Source: Blastocatellia bacterium (GTDB lineage: Bacteria; Acidobacteriota; Blastocatellia; Chloracidobacteriales; JADJPF01). Taken from it: a DNA stretch of 64,000 bases. Location: the NCBI GenBank assembly GCA_016713405.1, contig JADJPF010000007.1, positions 186,001-250,000 of the forward strand. Reading direction: 5' to 3'. Within the stretch, counting starts at the first letter, position 1, and each line of letters starts with the position of its first letter. The notes below the pieces were generated by a model. It worked only from the letters and a program-made list of their open reading frames with translations, made no database searches and had not been told where the DNA came from. The translations under genes were made by a program, and so were the position numbers. Shown here piece by piece: positions 1 through 9,435 of the stretch.

Positions 1-151
1 ACTCTATTGCAGCACCACCTCGGCTAACATTAAGAATTATTGCTTGAGTAAGTATTTTTTTCCCTTTTATATCTAAAGTGCTTATTCTAACTGGGAAATT
101 TACTGCAATTCGAGCAAACAAACGCGGCTGTTTTGGTAAAGGCTTTGTCAT
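1..151 (-). CDS. PilZ-domain protein, N-terminal fragment (cut by window edge)
   Basis: The start codon is at 151 on the minus strand, with an AGTAGG-like ribosome site just upstream, and the frame stays open to base 1. The 50 visible residues begin MTKPLPKQPRLFARI, continue with a VNFPVRIS strand and end with NVSRGGAAIE. An arginine-rich N-terminus followed by (D/N)xSxxG is the c-di-GMP-binding signature of PilZ domains. The likely role is a c-di-GMP receptor, which fits the HD-GYP phosphodiesterase and pilus genes nearby. Only the first half of the domain is visible, so downstream domains are unknown. Confidence 0.6.
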   Translation of the reverse strand, partial: MTKPLPKQPRLFARIAVNFPVRISTLDIKGKKILTQAIILNVSRGGAAIE

Positions 152-413
152 AATACCTACTTAGATTAAGTTGTTAGGATGGGTGAGATTTTTTAATGGA
201 TTGTAAAAGAGAAAATATATATAGGGAATTTGACTGTGTCAATATAGGGAAGAAAAATTTTTATTTAAGAAAAAATATAGCAACTTTATTAGGTATTAAG
301 TAATAGAAAAAGGCTCTCTAATATAAGTGGATAAAAAAGTTATCCTAACAAACTAAGCTATGATAAACTAAGCAAAATTTCGTTACATCAATAAAATTTG
401 CGGTGTTCAAAAA

Positions 414-2648
414 ATGAAATATTGTCCAATTTGCAAAGCTTGTTATGAAGATACTGATGATCGATGTAGTAAGGATCGTATTTTTTTAGTTGAAGCTTTT
501 CCTGGTCAAAGGATGGTAGATAAATATAGAATAGATGCTTTAATTGGTCAGGGTGGTATGGGTACAGTTTATCGTGCTACTCATTTAGAGCTTGACCGAG
601 TAGTAGCACTAAAAATAGTTTTGCCAGATTATGTTTCTAGTAGTGAGACATTAGAGCGTTTTCGCCGTGAAGCTCGTGCTTCTGCTCGGCTTAATCATTC
701 TAGTGTAATTACAATTTATGATTTTGGTTTGCTAGAAAATGGACGTGCTTATTTAGCAATGGAATTACTAAATGGACGTTCCTTACGTGATGAAATTGAA
801 AAACTAGGAATTTTATCTCCTAAACGAACACTAGATATATTAAAACCTGTTTGTGAAGCAGTGCAGGCGGCTCATAATGCTGGAGTAATTCACCGAGACC
901 TAAAACCAGATAATATTATTATTGAATCGAGTGAAAATAACCCAGATATGGTTAAAGTAGTAGATTTTGGAATTGCTAAATTAAAGGAAAAGTCTGGTAA
1001 ATCTATGACTTTAACCGGGCCCGGTTTAGTAATGGGAACTCCTCATTATATGTCTCCAGAACAATGTAAAGGAGAAGAATTAGATATTCGTTATGATATT
1101 TATAGTTTGGGTGTCATGCTTTATGAAATGCTTTCTGGACAAGTACCCTTTGATGCTCCTACACCTTCAGCCGTTATTATTCAACATGCCATTGACCCTC
1201 CACGCAAGTTAAGTACTGTTAGACGAGATATTAAACCTGAACTAGAAGAAGTGGTAATGAAAGCTCTAACAAAAAGCCGTCAAACCCGGCAACAAACAGT
1301 GATGCAGCTATATGAGGAGTTAGAAAAAAGCATACTTTTAGATAAACAATCGGTAAATGTTTTTCCAAATTCTAAATCTGCTACACCTATTCCACCGCCC
1401 CCACCCTTGCCCCGCTCGATTTTAGCAACTCCTCGTCAAACAGGTGCTTTAGAAGAAGAAGAAATACTAAAGTTATCACGTAAAGCTGAAACCATTGTAG
1501 ATATTAAGGTTTCTGATATTCCAAAAGTAAATAAAGAAGAAAAAACTAAAAAAGATGAAAAGGAAGAAAATAACTTTATTTCTGAAGAAAATCCTCTTTC
1601 TTTAACTATGGAACAAGATATTGAAACAGGGGATTTATCGCTTTCTCCAGAAGGTTTTGCTGAAGCATTGGCAAAACAGGCTAGTAAAATGAGTGATTTA
1701 GACCTGGAGGCTAGCGAACTATTAGCACATACTAATATTTCTAATGAAGAAATTTTCTTACAAGAAATAGCTGTTTTACAAGGGCATGAACACGTAATCA
1801 AAGCTATTAACTACACACCTGATGGAAAATATTTAGTTTCTGCAAGCTCTGATGGAGCAATAAAAATTTGGGACTTAAAGAAAAAACGTGTTAGAGGTGC
1901 TTTACATGGACATGAACTAGCGGTTAATGCTTTAGCTATTGCTCCTAATGGAACCTTAGTGGCTTCAGCTAGTTCTGATGGAAGTGTTAGAATTTGGGAT
2001 CTAAATACAGAAAAAGAAATAACTAGATTTGATAAATATCAAGGCTCACTTCGTTCACTGGCTTTTGCTCCTAATAGTCGATTACTAGCTGTTGCAAATG
2101 ATGCAAATATTGAACTTTGGGATATTATTGCTAGACAAAAATTAACTACTTTTTCTGGGCATATTAGGCTAGTTGAGTCCGTAGAGTTTTCCCCCGATGG
2201 TAATTTGCTAATTTCTGGTGGAGTAGATGAAACCATAAGATTTTAGTATATAAATAAAAAAGGCTTAGCTGGTAAAATCTCAGCACATAGCCATTGTATC
2301 AACACCTTATCAAGTTCTGTAGATGGAATACTTGCAACAGGTGGTAAAGACTATACAATCCGTTTATGGGATGTTACTAGTCAATCAGAGTTAGCTATTT
2401 TAGAAGGTCATGAGGCTTCAATCCGGGCAATAGCTTTTTCCTCACGTGGAGATTATTTAGTTTCTGCTGATTGGGATGGATTTATAAAACTTTGGGATAC
2501 TGCTACAGGAGTTTCAGTATTTAGCATAGAAGGTCATGAAAGTGCTGTGTTAACAGTAGATTTTTCACCTGATGAAAAACAAATAGCAACAGCCGGATAT
2601 GACCAAATTATAAAGCTTTGGAATGTTGAAGGAGTGATGGATATTTAA
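414..2648 (+). CDS. Ser/Thr protein kinase with C-terminal WD40 repeats, interrupted by an in-frame TAG
   Basis: Eukaryotic-type kinase. Residues 1-20 hold a short Cys-rich ribbon (CPICKAC). The kinase domain spans about 38-305, with the glycine loop GQGGMG at 45-50, VALK lysine 67, HRDLKPDN from 160, DFG at 184-186 and GTPHYMSPEQ in the activation segment. A charged, Pro/Glu-rich linker follows. From about residue 460, WD40 repeats run to the end (IKIWDL, VRIWDL and similar). An amber codon at 2244-2246 stops the frame after TIRF, where WD40 repeats normally have Trp, so TGG to TAG explains it. The same frame then continues with more WD40 repeats (TIRLWD, IKLWDT, IKLWNV) to TAA at 2646. All catalytic residues are present. 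Likely a cytosolic signalling kinase with a propeller scaffold. No strong ribosome site is seen. Confidence 0.85.
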
Positions 2649-2654
2649 TAAATC

Positions 2655-3182
2655 TTAAAAGGTAAAATCTTTCTTTTTCTCTTTTTCATATGACCAACCA
2701 TCACTTTGTTTTTTGCCTTCCCCTAACTCATATTGGGCTTTCATTCTTTCAAACTCGCTGTTTTTACCGTAACTAGTGTTTTTATTAAAGCTTAAATTAC
2801 TAGTTAATTTTTCTCCTAAAGATGTACCAATAAAAGTAACTATAAAAGATATTACACTAGCACCTAAAACTTTCCATAAACTATACTGATAAAAGCTCAT
2901 TGGGACAAAAAAGGTAGTAATATAAAGTAATAAGACACATCCAATAGCACCTAAAGGAGGTTCTAAAAGCCGCTTTTTAGGAAATGTTGCCCCAATAAAA
3001 AAACCACCAACAAAATAACCCATTAAATGTAGTAATCCCATTAGCATAAATCCTAAAGGGATAGACATAAAATTAGGTAAAATTTTTCCAACTACTCCAC
3101 CAATAGCTAGCTCTGTAACAATAAATATTGCCATGCTAAGAACTATCCAAAAAATAGATAGATTATTTTCTTTAGAGTTCAT
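2655..3182 (-). CDS. Membrane protein with about four transmembrane segments
   Basis: This 175-residue protein is not recognised. Hydrophobic stretches at about residues 9-33, 40-63, 77-95 and 102-122 suggest four membrane helices with glycine-rich turns. A charged cytoplasmic tail follows (GEGKKQSDGWSYEKEKKKD). It converges with the kinase-WD40 gene six bases away. The HD-GYP gene lies just upstream on the same strand (20-base gap), so the two probably share a transcript. Function unknown. Confidence 0.6.
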   Translation of the reverse strand: MNSKENNLSIFWIVLSMAIFIVTELAIGGVVGKILPNFMSIPLGFMLMGLLHLMGYFVGGFFIGATFPKKRLLEPPLGAIGCVLLLYITTFFVPMSFYQYSLWKVLGASVISFIVTFIGTSLGEKLTSNLSFNKNTSYGKNSEFERMKAQYELGEGKKQSDGWSYEKEKKKDFTF

Positions 3183-3201
3183 AAAGCTAGTTCCTTTATA
3201 G

Positions 3202-4698
3202 TTAGGCTTGAGCTTGTTGGGTATTAATTGGATCAGTATTTTCTATATACTTATCAAATTCTCCTCGTAAAATTGCTTCGCCAAAAGCTTCTGCTAAATG
3301 TGGATCAAATTGTATACCTCGAAAACGCATTATTTCATCATAAGCTTGTTTTTGGCTCAAAGCTTTTCTATAAGGGCGTGTAGATGTCATAGCATCAAAA
3401 GTATCTGCAATAGTTACAATTCGTCCCATTAACGGAATATCTTCACCACCTAAACCACGTGGATAACCTTTACCATCGTAATATTCATGATGGCAATAAA
3501 TGCAGGGGACGGTATTATGTAATTGTTTGATATGGTCAACAATACGCATTCCAAATTCTGGATGTTGTTGTATTATTTGGCGTTCTTCGTCAGTTAGCCG
3601 ACCAGGTTTATTTAAGATATGGTCACGAATACGGATTTTACCTACATCATGAAGCAATGCTCCAACTTCAATAGTTTTAATTTGATCTTCAGCTAATCCA
3701 ATTTCGCGAGCCAGGAAAACCGAATAAATAGAGACACGAGAAGAATGTCCTGATGTATAAGTATCACGAGCATCAATACATTCAACTAACATTTTAATAG
3801 AATCCATAAAGAGCGATTCTAGTTTTGCATAAAGGCGAGAGCTTTCTAATTTTCCAGCAGTTTGACGGGCAAGCATTTCTGCAATTTTTTTGTCAGAAGC
3901 CTTAAAAGGAGAGCTTAAAAGACGAAATAGACTTAAAACCCCTATAGGAGTTTCTTTTAAGCAAACAGGAACATGTAATTGTGTTAATGCAGTTGATTCA
4001 CCAATATTAAAAGGGTCATTTACTATTTGGGTGACGGGTTTTGTTAGACAAAGTGTAGCTGTATCTTCTTGACCTAAATAACTAATAGCTGATTGAGGGA
4101 TAACGCTATCTTTTTGAGCAAATAGACGTTGTTGGTAATTTCCACTTTCTTCAACTAAAACTAAACGTCCAGCTTTACATTTAACACGCGAGGTAGCTTG
4201 TTTAAGCATTTCATTAGCTACTTCATCAAAACTTGGTAGTCCTTCTAGTCTTTCGCTAATGTCATAAAGCAAGGTTAGTTCTTCGTACTTTTCCATTAAC
4301 TCTAAAACAGCAGAACGCTGGGCCCCTGCCCATTGTAAACAACTTTGAACTGTTTTTGCTAATGAATCTAAAAGCTCATTTTGCAGTTGATCAGAAAGTG
4401 CAGATTCAGGCAAGCGAGCCATAGTAACTAACATGCTTATATTATTAGCATTATCGTAAATTTTATAAGCTGAAATATAAAAACCATCAATCATACGATC
4501 AAAACTAACAGGTTTGCTATGTTGGGCCTGTTCCCAAAGCACAGTGGCACAAGCCTCAGTTTGAAGCACTGATTCAGGGCCTGCTTGGATCAATTTGGTT
4601 TTCTTAACATCATAAATGATAAGACTAACCAAGTGGGTTTTAGCGAAGGTTTTAGTTAAAGGCTCAATAGAATCCAAAACAGAGCGAAGCAGTGACAT
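3202..4698 (-). CDS. GAF and HD-GYP domain c-di-GMP phosphodiesterase
   Basis: A 498-residue cytosolic protein. The N-terminal 130 residues are helical and unassigned. A GAF-type sensor domain covers about 150-290. The HD-GYP domain covers about 300-480, with the motifs HSSRVS, LLHDVGKI and HHEYYDGKGYPRGL. HD-GYP enzymes hydrolyse cyclic di-GMP at a di- or tri-iron centre, and the HD and HHExxDGxGYP residues are intact here, so activity is expected. The start is supported by GGAGATTAATAAATG. The GAF domain probably senses a small ligand or redox state. Together with the PilZ fragment and two pilin operons, this points to c-di-GMP control of surface behaviour. Confidence 0.88.
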   Translation of the reverse strand: MSLLRSVLDSIEPLTKTFAKTHLVSLIIYDVKKTKLIQAGPESVLQTEACATVLWEQAQHSKPVSFDRMIDGFYISAYKIYDNANNISMLVTMARLPESALSDQLQNELLDSLAKTVQSCLQWAGAQRSAVLELMEKYEELTLLYDISERLEGLPSFDEVANEMLKQATSRVKCKAGRLVLVEESGNYQQRLFAQKDSVIPQSAISYLGQEDTATLCLTKPVTQIVNDPFNIGESTALTQLHVPVCLKETPIGVLSLFRLLSSPFKASDKKIAEMLARQTAGKLESSRLYAKLESLFMDSIKMLVECIDARDTYTSGHSSRVSIYSVFLAREIGLAEDQIKTIEVGALLHDVGKIRIRDHILNKPGRLTDEERQIIQQHPEFGMRIVDHIKQLHNTVPCIYCHHEYYDGKGYPRGLGGEDIPLMGRIVTIADTFDAMTSTRPYRKALSQKQAYDEIMRFRGIQFDPHLAEAFGEAILRGEFDKYIENTDPINTQQAQA

Positions 4699-4962
4699 TT
4701 ATTAATCTCCGAAAATAAGCTAATAGGGGCTACTACTGACAAAGTTTTGCTAGCTTTGATTTTATTTTTGACTAAAGATGGGATAATTAGCCCCAAAACA
4801 TTTGATAATCACTCGAAAAATTTCAGGTCATTCTAACATATTGCTGCATTTGTATCGATTAATATTTTTTCTTACTATATTTTATGAGCGTATCGAATAT
4901 AATTTTAAGAAGTATGACTAGTGCAATTATCTTAGCTTTAGCAAGCTAGCGGAGGATTATGT

Positions 4963-5934
4963 ATGAAAACAGTACATTTTTTACTAATAATATTAGTATT
5001 TTTCTTTATATCTAATGTTAATAGTTTGCTGATAAGAGCAAATATTGCTGTTAAAACTGCTTACCAAGAATGTTTAACTGAATTTCAACCACCACAAATA
5101 ATAGCTAACTTAGCAGATTCAGATGTAAATGAAAGTAGCGGTGTTATAGCATCTCGTCTTAATCCAAAACAGTATTGGACGCATAATGATTCTGGAGATG
5201 GCCCATTTATTTATGCTTTTGATAGAAAAGGTAAAAAACAAGGTGTCTGGCGGGTAAATAAGGCTAAAGCTTTTGATTGGGAAGATATGGCAATTGGGCC
5301 AGGGCCAAAGAAAAATAAATCTTACCTTTATTTAGCAGATATTGGAGATAATTTTAGGGCAAGAGAAGAAATTATAATTTATCAATTTTTAGAACCAAAA
5401 ATTTCTGCTAGTGATGCAAACACTCCAAAAACTTCTGCTCGAATGACCAAAAAATCTAATGCTATTAAATTAAAATACCCAGACGGCAAATATGATGCAG
5501 AGGTTTTACTAGTACATCCTAAAACAGGGGATCTTTATATTGTTACTAAAATAGCTGCTCCTACTAGCGATAAAACAGAAACAGCAAGAGTTTATAAGGC
5601 TAGTTTTCCGCTTTCTTTAAATAGTACTACTACACTTACTTTTATTACAGAACTTCCTTTACCTACACCAGTTACTTTTTTTAATCGCCTTACAGGAGGA
5701 GACATTTCACCTGATGGGCAAAGAATAATACTTTGCGATTATCAACGAGCTTATGAATTGTGCTTGCCAAACGGAGAAAGTAATTTTGATAATATTTGGA
5801 AACAACCTCTTTCTTTAGTAGAAATTAACCTTAGATTTCAAGGTGAAGCAATTTGTTATAACTTAGATGGAAAATCCATATTAACTACTAGTGAAGGTAG
5901 AGACACACCCATAGCAGAAATTATGCGTAAGTAG
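4963..5934 (+). CDS. Secreted propeller-like protein of unknown function
   Basis: A 323-residue protein with a strong ribosome site (GGAGG, 7 bases before ATG) and an N-terminal hydrophobic signal segment at about residues 4-22. The rest has repeated strand-turn patterns typical of a beta-propeller: NESSGVIASRLNPKQYWTHN, DWEDMAIGPG, YLYLADIGDN, DAEVLLVHPKTGDLYIVTK, GGDISPDGQRIILCDY and GEAICYN. The ordered Asp and Glu residues in DWEDMA, DIGDN and GEA recall metal-binding propellers, but I cannot name the family. Transcribed alone. A terminator-like hairpin follows at 5947. Confidence 0.65.
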   Translation: MKTVHFLLIILVFFFISNVNSLLIRANIAVKTAYQECLTEFQPPQIIANLADSDVNESSGVIASRLNPKQYWTHNDSGDGPFIYAFDRKGKKQGVWRVNKAKAFDWEDMAIGPGPKKNKSYLYLADIGDNFRAREEIIIYQFLEPKISASDANTPKTSARMTKKSNAIKLKYPDGKYDAEVLLVHPKTGDLYIVTKIAAPTSDKTETARVYKASFPLSLNSTTTLTFITELPLPTPVTFFNRLTGGDISPDGQRIILCDYQRAYELCLPNGESNFDNIWKQPLSLVEINLRFQGEAICYNLDGKSILTTSEGRDTPIAEIMRK

Positions 5935-5946
5935 TTTGTAAGGATA

Positions 5947-6006
5947 CTGCCATTTTTGGCAGCATTGCCAAGTTTGCCAATAATTTAGTCTGCCAAAAAT
6001 GGCAGA
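5947..6006. terminator. Nested inverted repeat, probable terminator
   Basis: CTGCCATTTTTGGCAG at 5947-5962 and its exact reverse complement CTGCCAAAAATGGCAG at 5990-6005 can pair into one long hairpin. Each arm is also nearly self-complementary. The second arm is followed by a T-rich run (CATTTTTAATTTTT), as in a Rho-independent terminator for the upstream gene. The rest of 5935-6272 shows nothing else clear apart from the ribosome site of the next gene. Confidence 0.55.
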
Positions 6007-6272
6007 CATTTTTAATTTTTAGCTTTTATAAAATTAAATTTGCTCTAAGTGCTTTATTTATTTAACTAACCAATATGAGGCATAGCAATTGCTGTTGTCC
6101 AAAATCAAACTCCAAAAAATTTTTCAAAAATCAGGAAAAAATAGTTTTCAATAGCTAAATAGCATGCTTATAATAATAATACTTGATAAAAAATGCACAC
6201 GCCGTTTGGCTAATAAATTCAGTTTAATATAAATATATTAAGTTTAATAAAAGTGTTTAGGAGACAACATTT

Positions 6273-6924
6273 ATGTTTCATAGACTAAAATTTTTAACTA
6301 GGTCAAACATACGTGGCTTTTCTTTAGTTGAATATATGATAGCTGCAATTCTCATTGGCATTATGTTTGGTGGCCTTGGAAAAATTATGCTAACCACAAT
6401 AAACAATGGTCGGTTTGTACAAAAATTTGTAGATGTCAACGTTCTATCATTAAAAAAAGCTAGTGAGCTTTATAACGATAGCATTAATCAAGTTAACCTT
6501 ATCCCTAAAAATCAAACTCAAATTGGATCAATCAATCCTAACAACCCAATAAATGGTTATTTTGACTTACTTAATGAGTCTGGCTGTCTTCTAAGTTCCT
6601 TTGCTCAAAATCCTAATGATGATGGTAAAGGTGGCAAAGATGATAATCCCAAAGGTAAAACAGCCAAAACCGATCCTATAAATAATCTTAATCAAAATAA
6701 TAAGCAAAATTACGGGGGGGGAGACTACGTTAGATTGTTCCACTTCAAATGTGCTTAATCCAAGCAATTCCCTTATTCCTAAATTCCGCCGTCAATGGTT
6801 AGTCAAAAAAGATTTCCCAAATCCTAAAGATGTAACTGCTTATGTCATAGTAGTTTACCAAGACACTAAGACCATTGCTCGTACACAAATCATCACTAAA
6901 TCCGATGGAACTACTAGAAAGTAA
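6273..6924 (+). CDS. Type IV minor pilin, PilV-like (frameshift at an 8-G tract)
   Basis: The ribosome site TAGGAG precedes ATG. The N-terminus has a prepilin peptidase site with a basic leader and GFSLVEYMIAA, where Glu5 of the mature pilin follows the cleaved Gly, then a hydrophobic helix. The frame ends early at 6758 because of eight consecutive G at 6714-6721. With seven G, the next frame reads TTLDCSTSNVL and continues to TAA at 6924, 12 bases before the next gene. The body is Asn/Gly/Lys-rich. It is the first gene of an apparent operon reaching 11685. The G tract may be a sequencing error or a slippage site, and an 8-G run is striking in this AT-rich DNA. Confidence 0.72.
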
Positions 6925-6936
6925 AGGAATAATGAT

Positions 6937-8250
6937 ATGAAAAACAAAACATTAAGATATTCCTCCCACCATAAGGGATTTAGCTTAGTAGAAGCAATTG
7001 TAGTTTTTGTTATAGGTACACTTTTACTAACCACTTTAGTAAGTCTTTACATTAAATGGCTTAAATTAGATCTTCGACAAGAAAGAGTAGTTACTCTTGA
7101 AAAATCAATAACTAATACCCAAGCTTCCCTAGAAAAAGCTTTGACAACTTTACCAGCACGAGGTCTAGCCACTTCTAACGGACAATCTTTTAATACTCCA
7201 ATATTGCCAGCAATTGGTTCAATGCCTAATGATAAAGGGCAACTAACACCAATTACTTTAGGCGTTGTAACACCTTATAAAGTCAATGGTTTTGACGCTT
7301 TTACCGTTATTTATGGAGATGCTAAACGTCCTCGGTTTTCTGTTGCTGAAATGTCTAATCAAATAGGTAGCTTAAGAATTGCTAAAATTGCGCTTCCTAC
7401 CAATGTTTCAACTACTCTTTTACCTGGTGCTGGATCTGATAAAGAAGATAATTTAACAACAACAGAGCAAAATCAACGTCCACCAGTTAAAGATCTTCCA
7501 ACTCCAACTCCATTACCATCTTCTAGCCCAACTCCTAGAGGAACTTCAACACCTGATCCAACAAGCGGAGATGAAAATGATATTGCTCCAAATGTCCCTC
7601 AAGAGCAGACCTTAAATGGTTTATCTTGGATTCCTAGCGTAGATATGTTTCAACCTGGCGAAGTGATGTTGTTAGTTAGTACACCACCCTATCAGCCAGA
7701 CAATGCAGTAGAACCAGCTAAATCAATTTCCCGCTTTGTTAAAATAGTAAGCGCAACTCAAAGTTCACAAGGCACAGGGACAACAGCACGTAAATTTATT
7801 AATGTTACTTATGATTTATGCCTAAATGGAGAATGTGTTGATGTTATTCCAGGTGCGATAAATCCAACCCTTTCACCTCGTACATTATTTGGTCTTGGAA
7901 CAATTCTTATACCTGTTAAAATAGCGAGTTTTTACTTAAAGCAAGACCAAATGAGTAGCAGAGTTGTAAGAAATGATGGCGGGGTAATTTTACCTGATGG
8001 AAATGGCAATTTTGTTGTCCAAGGTGGTTCAGAAGGCAGATTAGGTGAAATTGATTCTATTAGCGTAACCTACCAATTAAAAGATGGAACTGTAGTTCCA
8101 ACACCAAACACACCACTAGTTAGTTGGCTTAATGATGTTAGCTCAATTAATGTTACACTAATACGTTCTTTGCCTGCTGGAATTACTTCAGAAGTAATTA
8201 ATCGTAAGGCCACGATTAACTTTCCAATTGCTGTACGTAACTTGGAATAA
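6937..8250 (+). CDS. Type IV minor pilin, PilW-like
   Basis: A 437-residue prepilin with ribosome site AAAGGAAT before ATG. The leader ends at KGFSLVEAIVVFVIG, a prepilin peptidase signature with Glu5, followed by a long hydrophobic helix. The large C-terminal part holds a Pro/Ser/Thr-rich linker at about residues 185-215 and beta-rich segments. Its size and second place in the operon match PilW-type minor pilins. Such proteins prime pilus assembly and form the tip complex in the inner membrane and periplasm. The paralogue at 62863 occupies the same relative position in the second pilin operon. Confidence 0.72.
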   Translation: MKNKTLRYSSHHKGFSLVEAIVVFVIGTLLLTTLVSLYIKWLKLDLRQERVVTLEKSITNTQASLEKALTTLPARGLATSNGQSFNTPILPAIGSMPNDKGQLTPITLGVVTPYKVNGFDAFTVIYGDAKRPRFSVAEMSNQIGSLRIAKIALPTNVSTTLLPGAGSDKEDNLTTTEQNQRPPVKDLPTPTPLPSSSPTPRGTSTPDPTSGDENDIAPNVPQEQTLNGLSWIPSVDMFQPGEVMLLVSTPPYQPDNAVEPAKSISRFVKIVSATQSSQGTGTTARKFINVTYDLCLNGECVDVIPGAINPTLSPRTLFGLGTILIPVKIASFYLKQDQMSSRVVRNDGGVILPDGNGNFVVQGGSEGRLGEIDSISVTYQLKDGTVVPTPNTPLVSWLNDVSSINVTLIRSLPAGITSEVINRKATINFPIAVRNLE

Positions 8251-8259
8251 GGGGATATT

Positions 8260-9409
8260 ATGAACAACAATTTATTAAGAGAAAAATCTAAAAGAGTATT
8301 AAGAAAGCTTAATAGCCGTCAAGGTTGGGCAATACTTGTTACTACAGTATTTATAATGATAATAGCAACATCAGCAAGCATAGCACCAGCACTTAGAACT
8401 ACTGCACATTTACAAAATGTCGCTTTAGACATAGCTATAACACGTTCAGAAAATATGATAATGGCAACATCCAGCCCAATACGCCATAAAATAGTAAAAG
8501 CAATCTACCCTAAAATCCAGCAACAATTAATTGATCATTTAAGAAAAGCGCAAAGCGGACAGCCTTATGTTTGCCAAGGTGTTCTTACTCCTCCTTCTTC
8601 CATAGGCTCATCAGGCAATCTTGAAAATCAGTTTGGTTTATGTGAACCAGAAAATCTTTTTGATGGTTTAAATGGAGCGACTAACAAAACAATTGATTAT
8701 CTATCAGAAGCATATCCTGAACATAATACACCTCTTAGCGATCCATCATTAGAGGAAGCAAGAAAATCAATTATTTATCAAACAGAAAATTCTTATGAAT
8801 ATACACTAAGAACAACTTACATAGGTCAAGAAATAATGCCACGAGGAAGACTTGGAAACCAAAGAGAAGAGAAATATCAATGGTCAGTCCGCGCTGATGT
8901 AGCAATGCAAACCAACAAAGGCGAAATCACAAGAGGTTTAGTTATTTACTATGACGTTACCTTAACTAATAATTTCTATGCAAATGGCATTAATGGTTCT
9001 GGGAATGCTTGCGATTTCGACGAAACTAACATTGTTCCTTGTCCTGATGATCTAACCAATCCATTTATACAAAGATTTGGCTCTGAATGTGTACTTCTTG
9101 TTGCGCAAGATAATGCTACTGGTGCTGTTGGTCTTCCTGGAAGTGCTGCTAGCAATGGTTTTCCTAATAATTTACCTCCCGGACTTAGAATTATAAATGA
9201 ATGTACGTTCAGGTGGTTTGCCTACTACATTAGAATGTCCAGCAGAAAATGATCAAACCCTTAGATTGGTAAGATTAAACTCAACCCGTCCACAAATAGG
9301 GTGTGCTTCTGCTAACACTGGAAAAGGTGGAATATCAGGACTTGATCCATCAGGTTATGTATTTTTCCTAACGGCTAGAATTACCCACATTGGTTCAACT
9401 TATAACTAA
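8260..9409 (+). CDS. PilX-like pilus assembly protein (single frameshift near 9200)
   Basis: The ribosome site AAGGGGATATT precedes ATG. The N-terminus is basic (KSKRVLRKLNSRQG), followed by WAILVTTVFIMIIATSA, a hydrophobic helix without the acidic residue of typical pilins. This resembles PilX and GspK-type minor pilins. The frame breaks at about 9203-9210, where one extra T in ACGTTCAGG shifts it. The other frame continues TSGGLPTTLECP and ends FFLTARITHIGSTYN at 9409. Residues 95-330 contain Cys pairs likely to form disulphides. Third gene of the pilin operon, so probably part of the pilus tip complex. The family assignment rests on position and N-terminal architecture. Confidence 0.6.
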
Positions 9410-9435
9410 TAACAATAAATTTAGGAGAAATTCTT

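Noticed and set aside
2244..2246. Reassignment of TAG to an amino acid
   Set aside because: Several intact genes here end at TAG with no homology continuing, so the code looks standard.
3890..4072. Plus-strand 60-codon frame opposite the HD-GYP gene
   Set aside because: Antisense shadow of a well-conserved coding region; no own ribosome site.
6714..6721. Programmed frameshifting in the pilin gene
   Set aside because: No downstream stem-loop or slippery AAAAAAG-type signal, and similar errors are scattered through the window.
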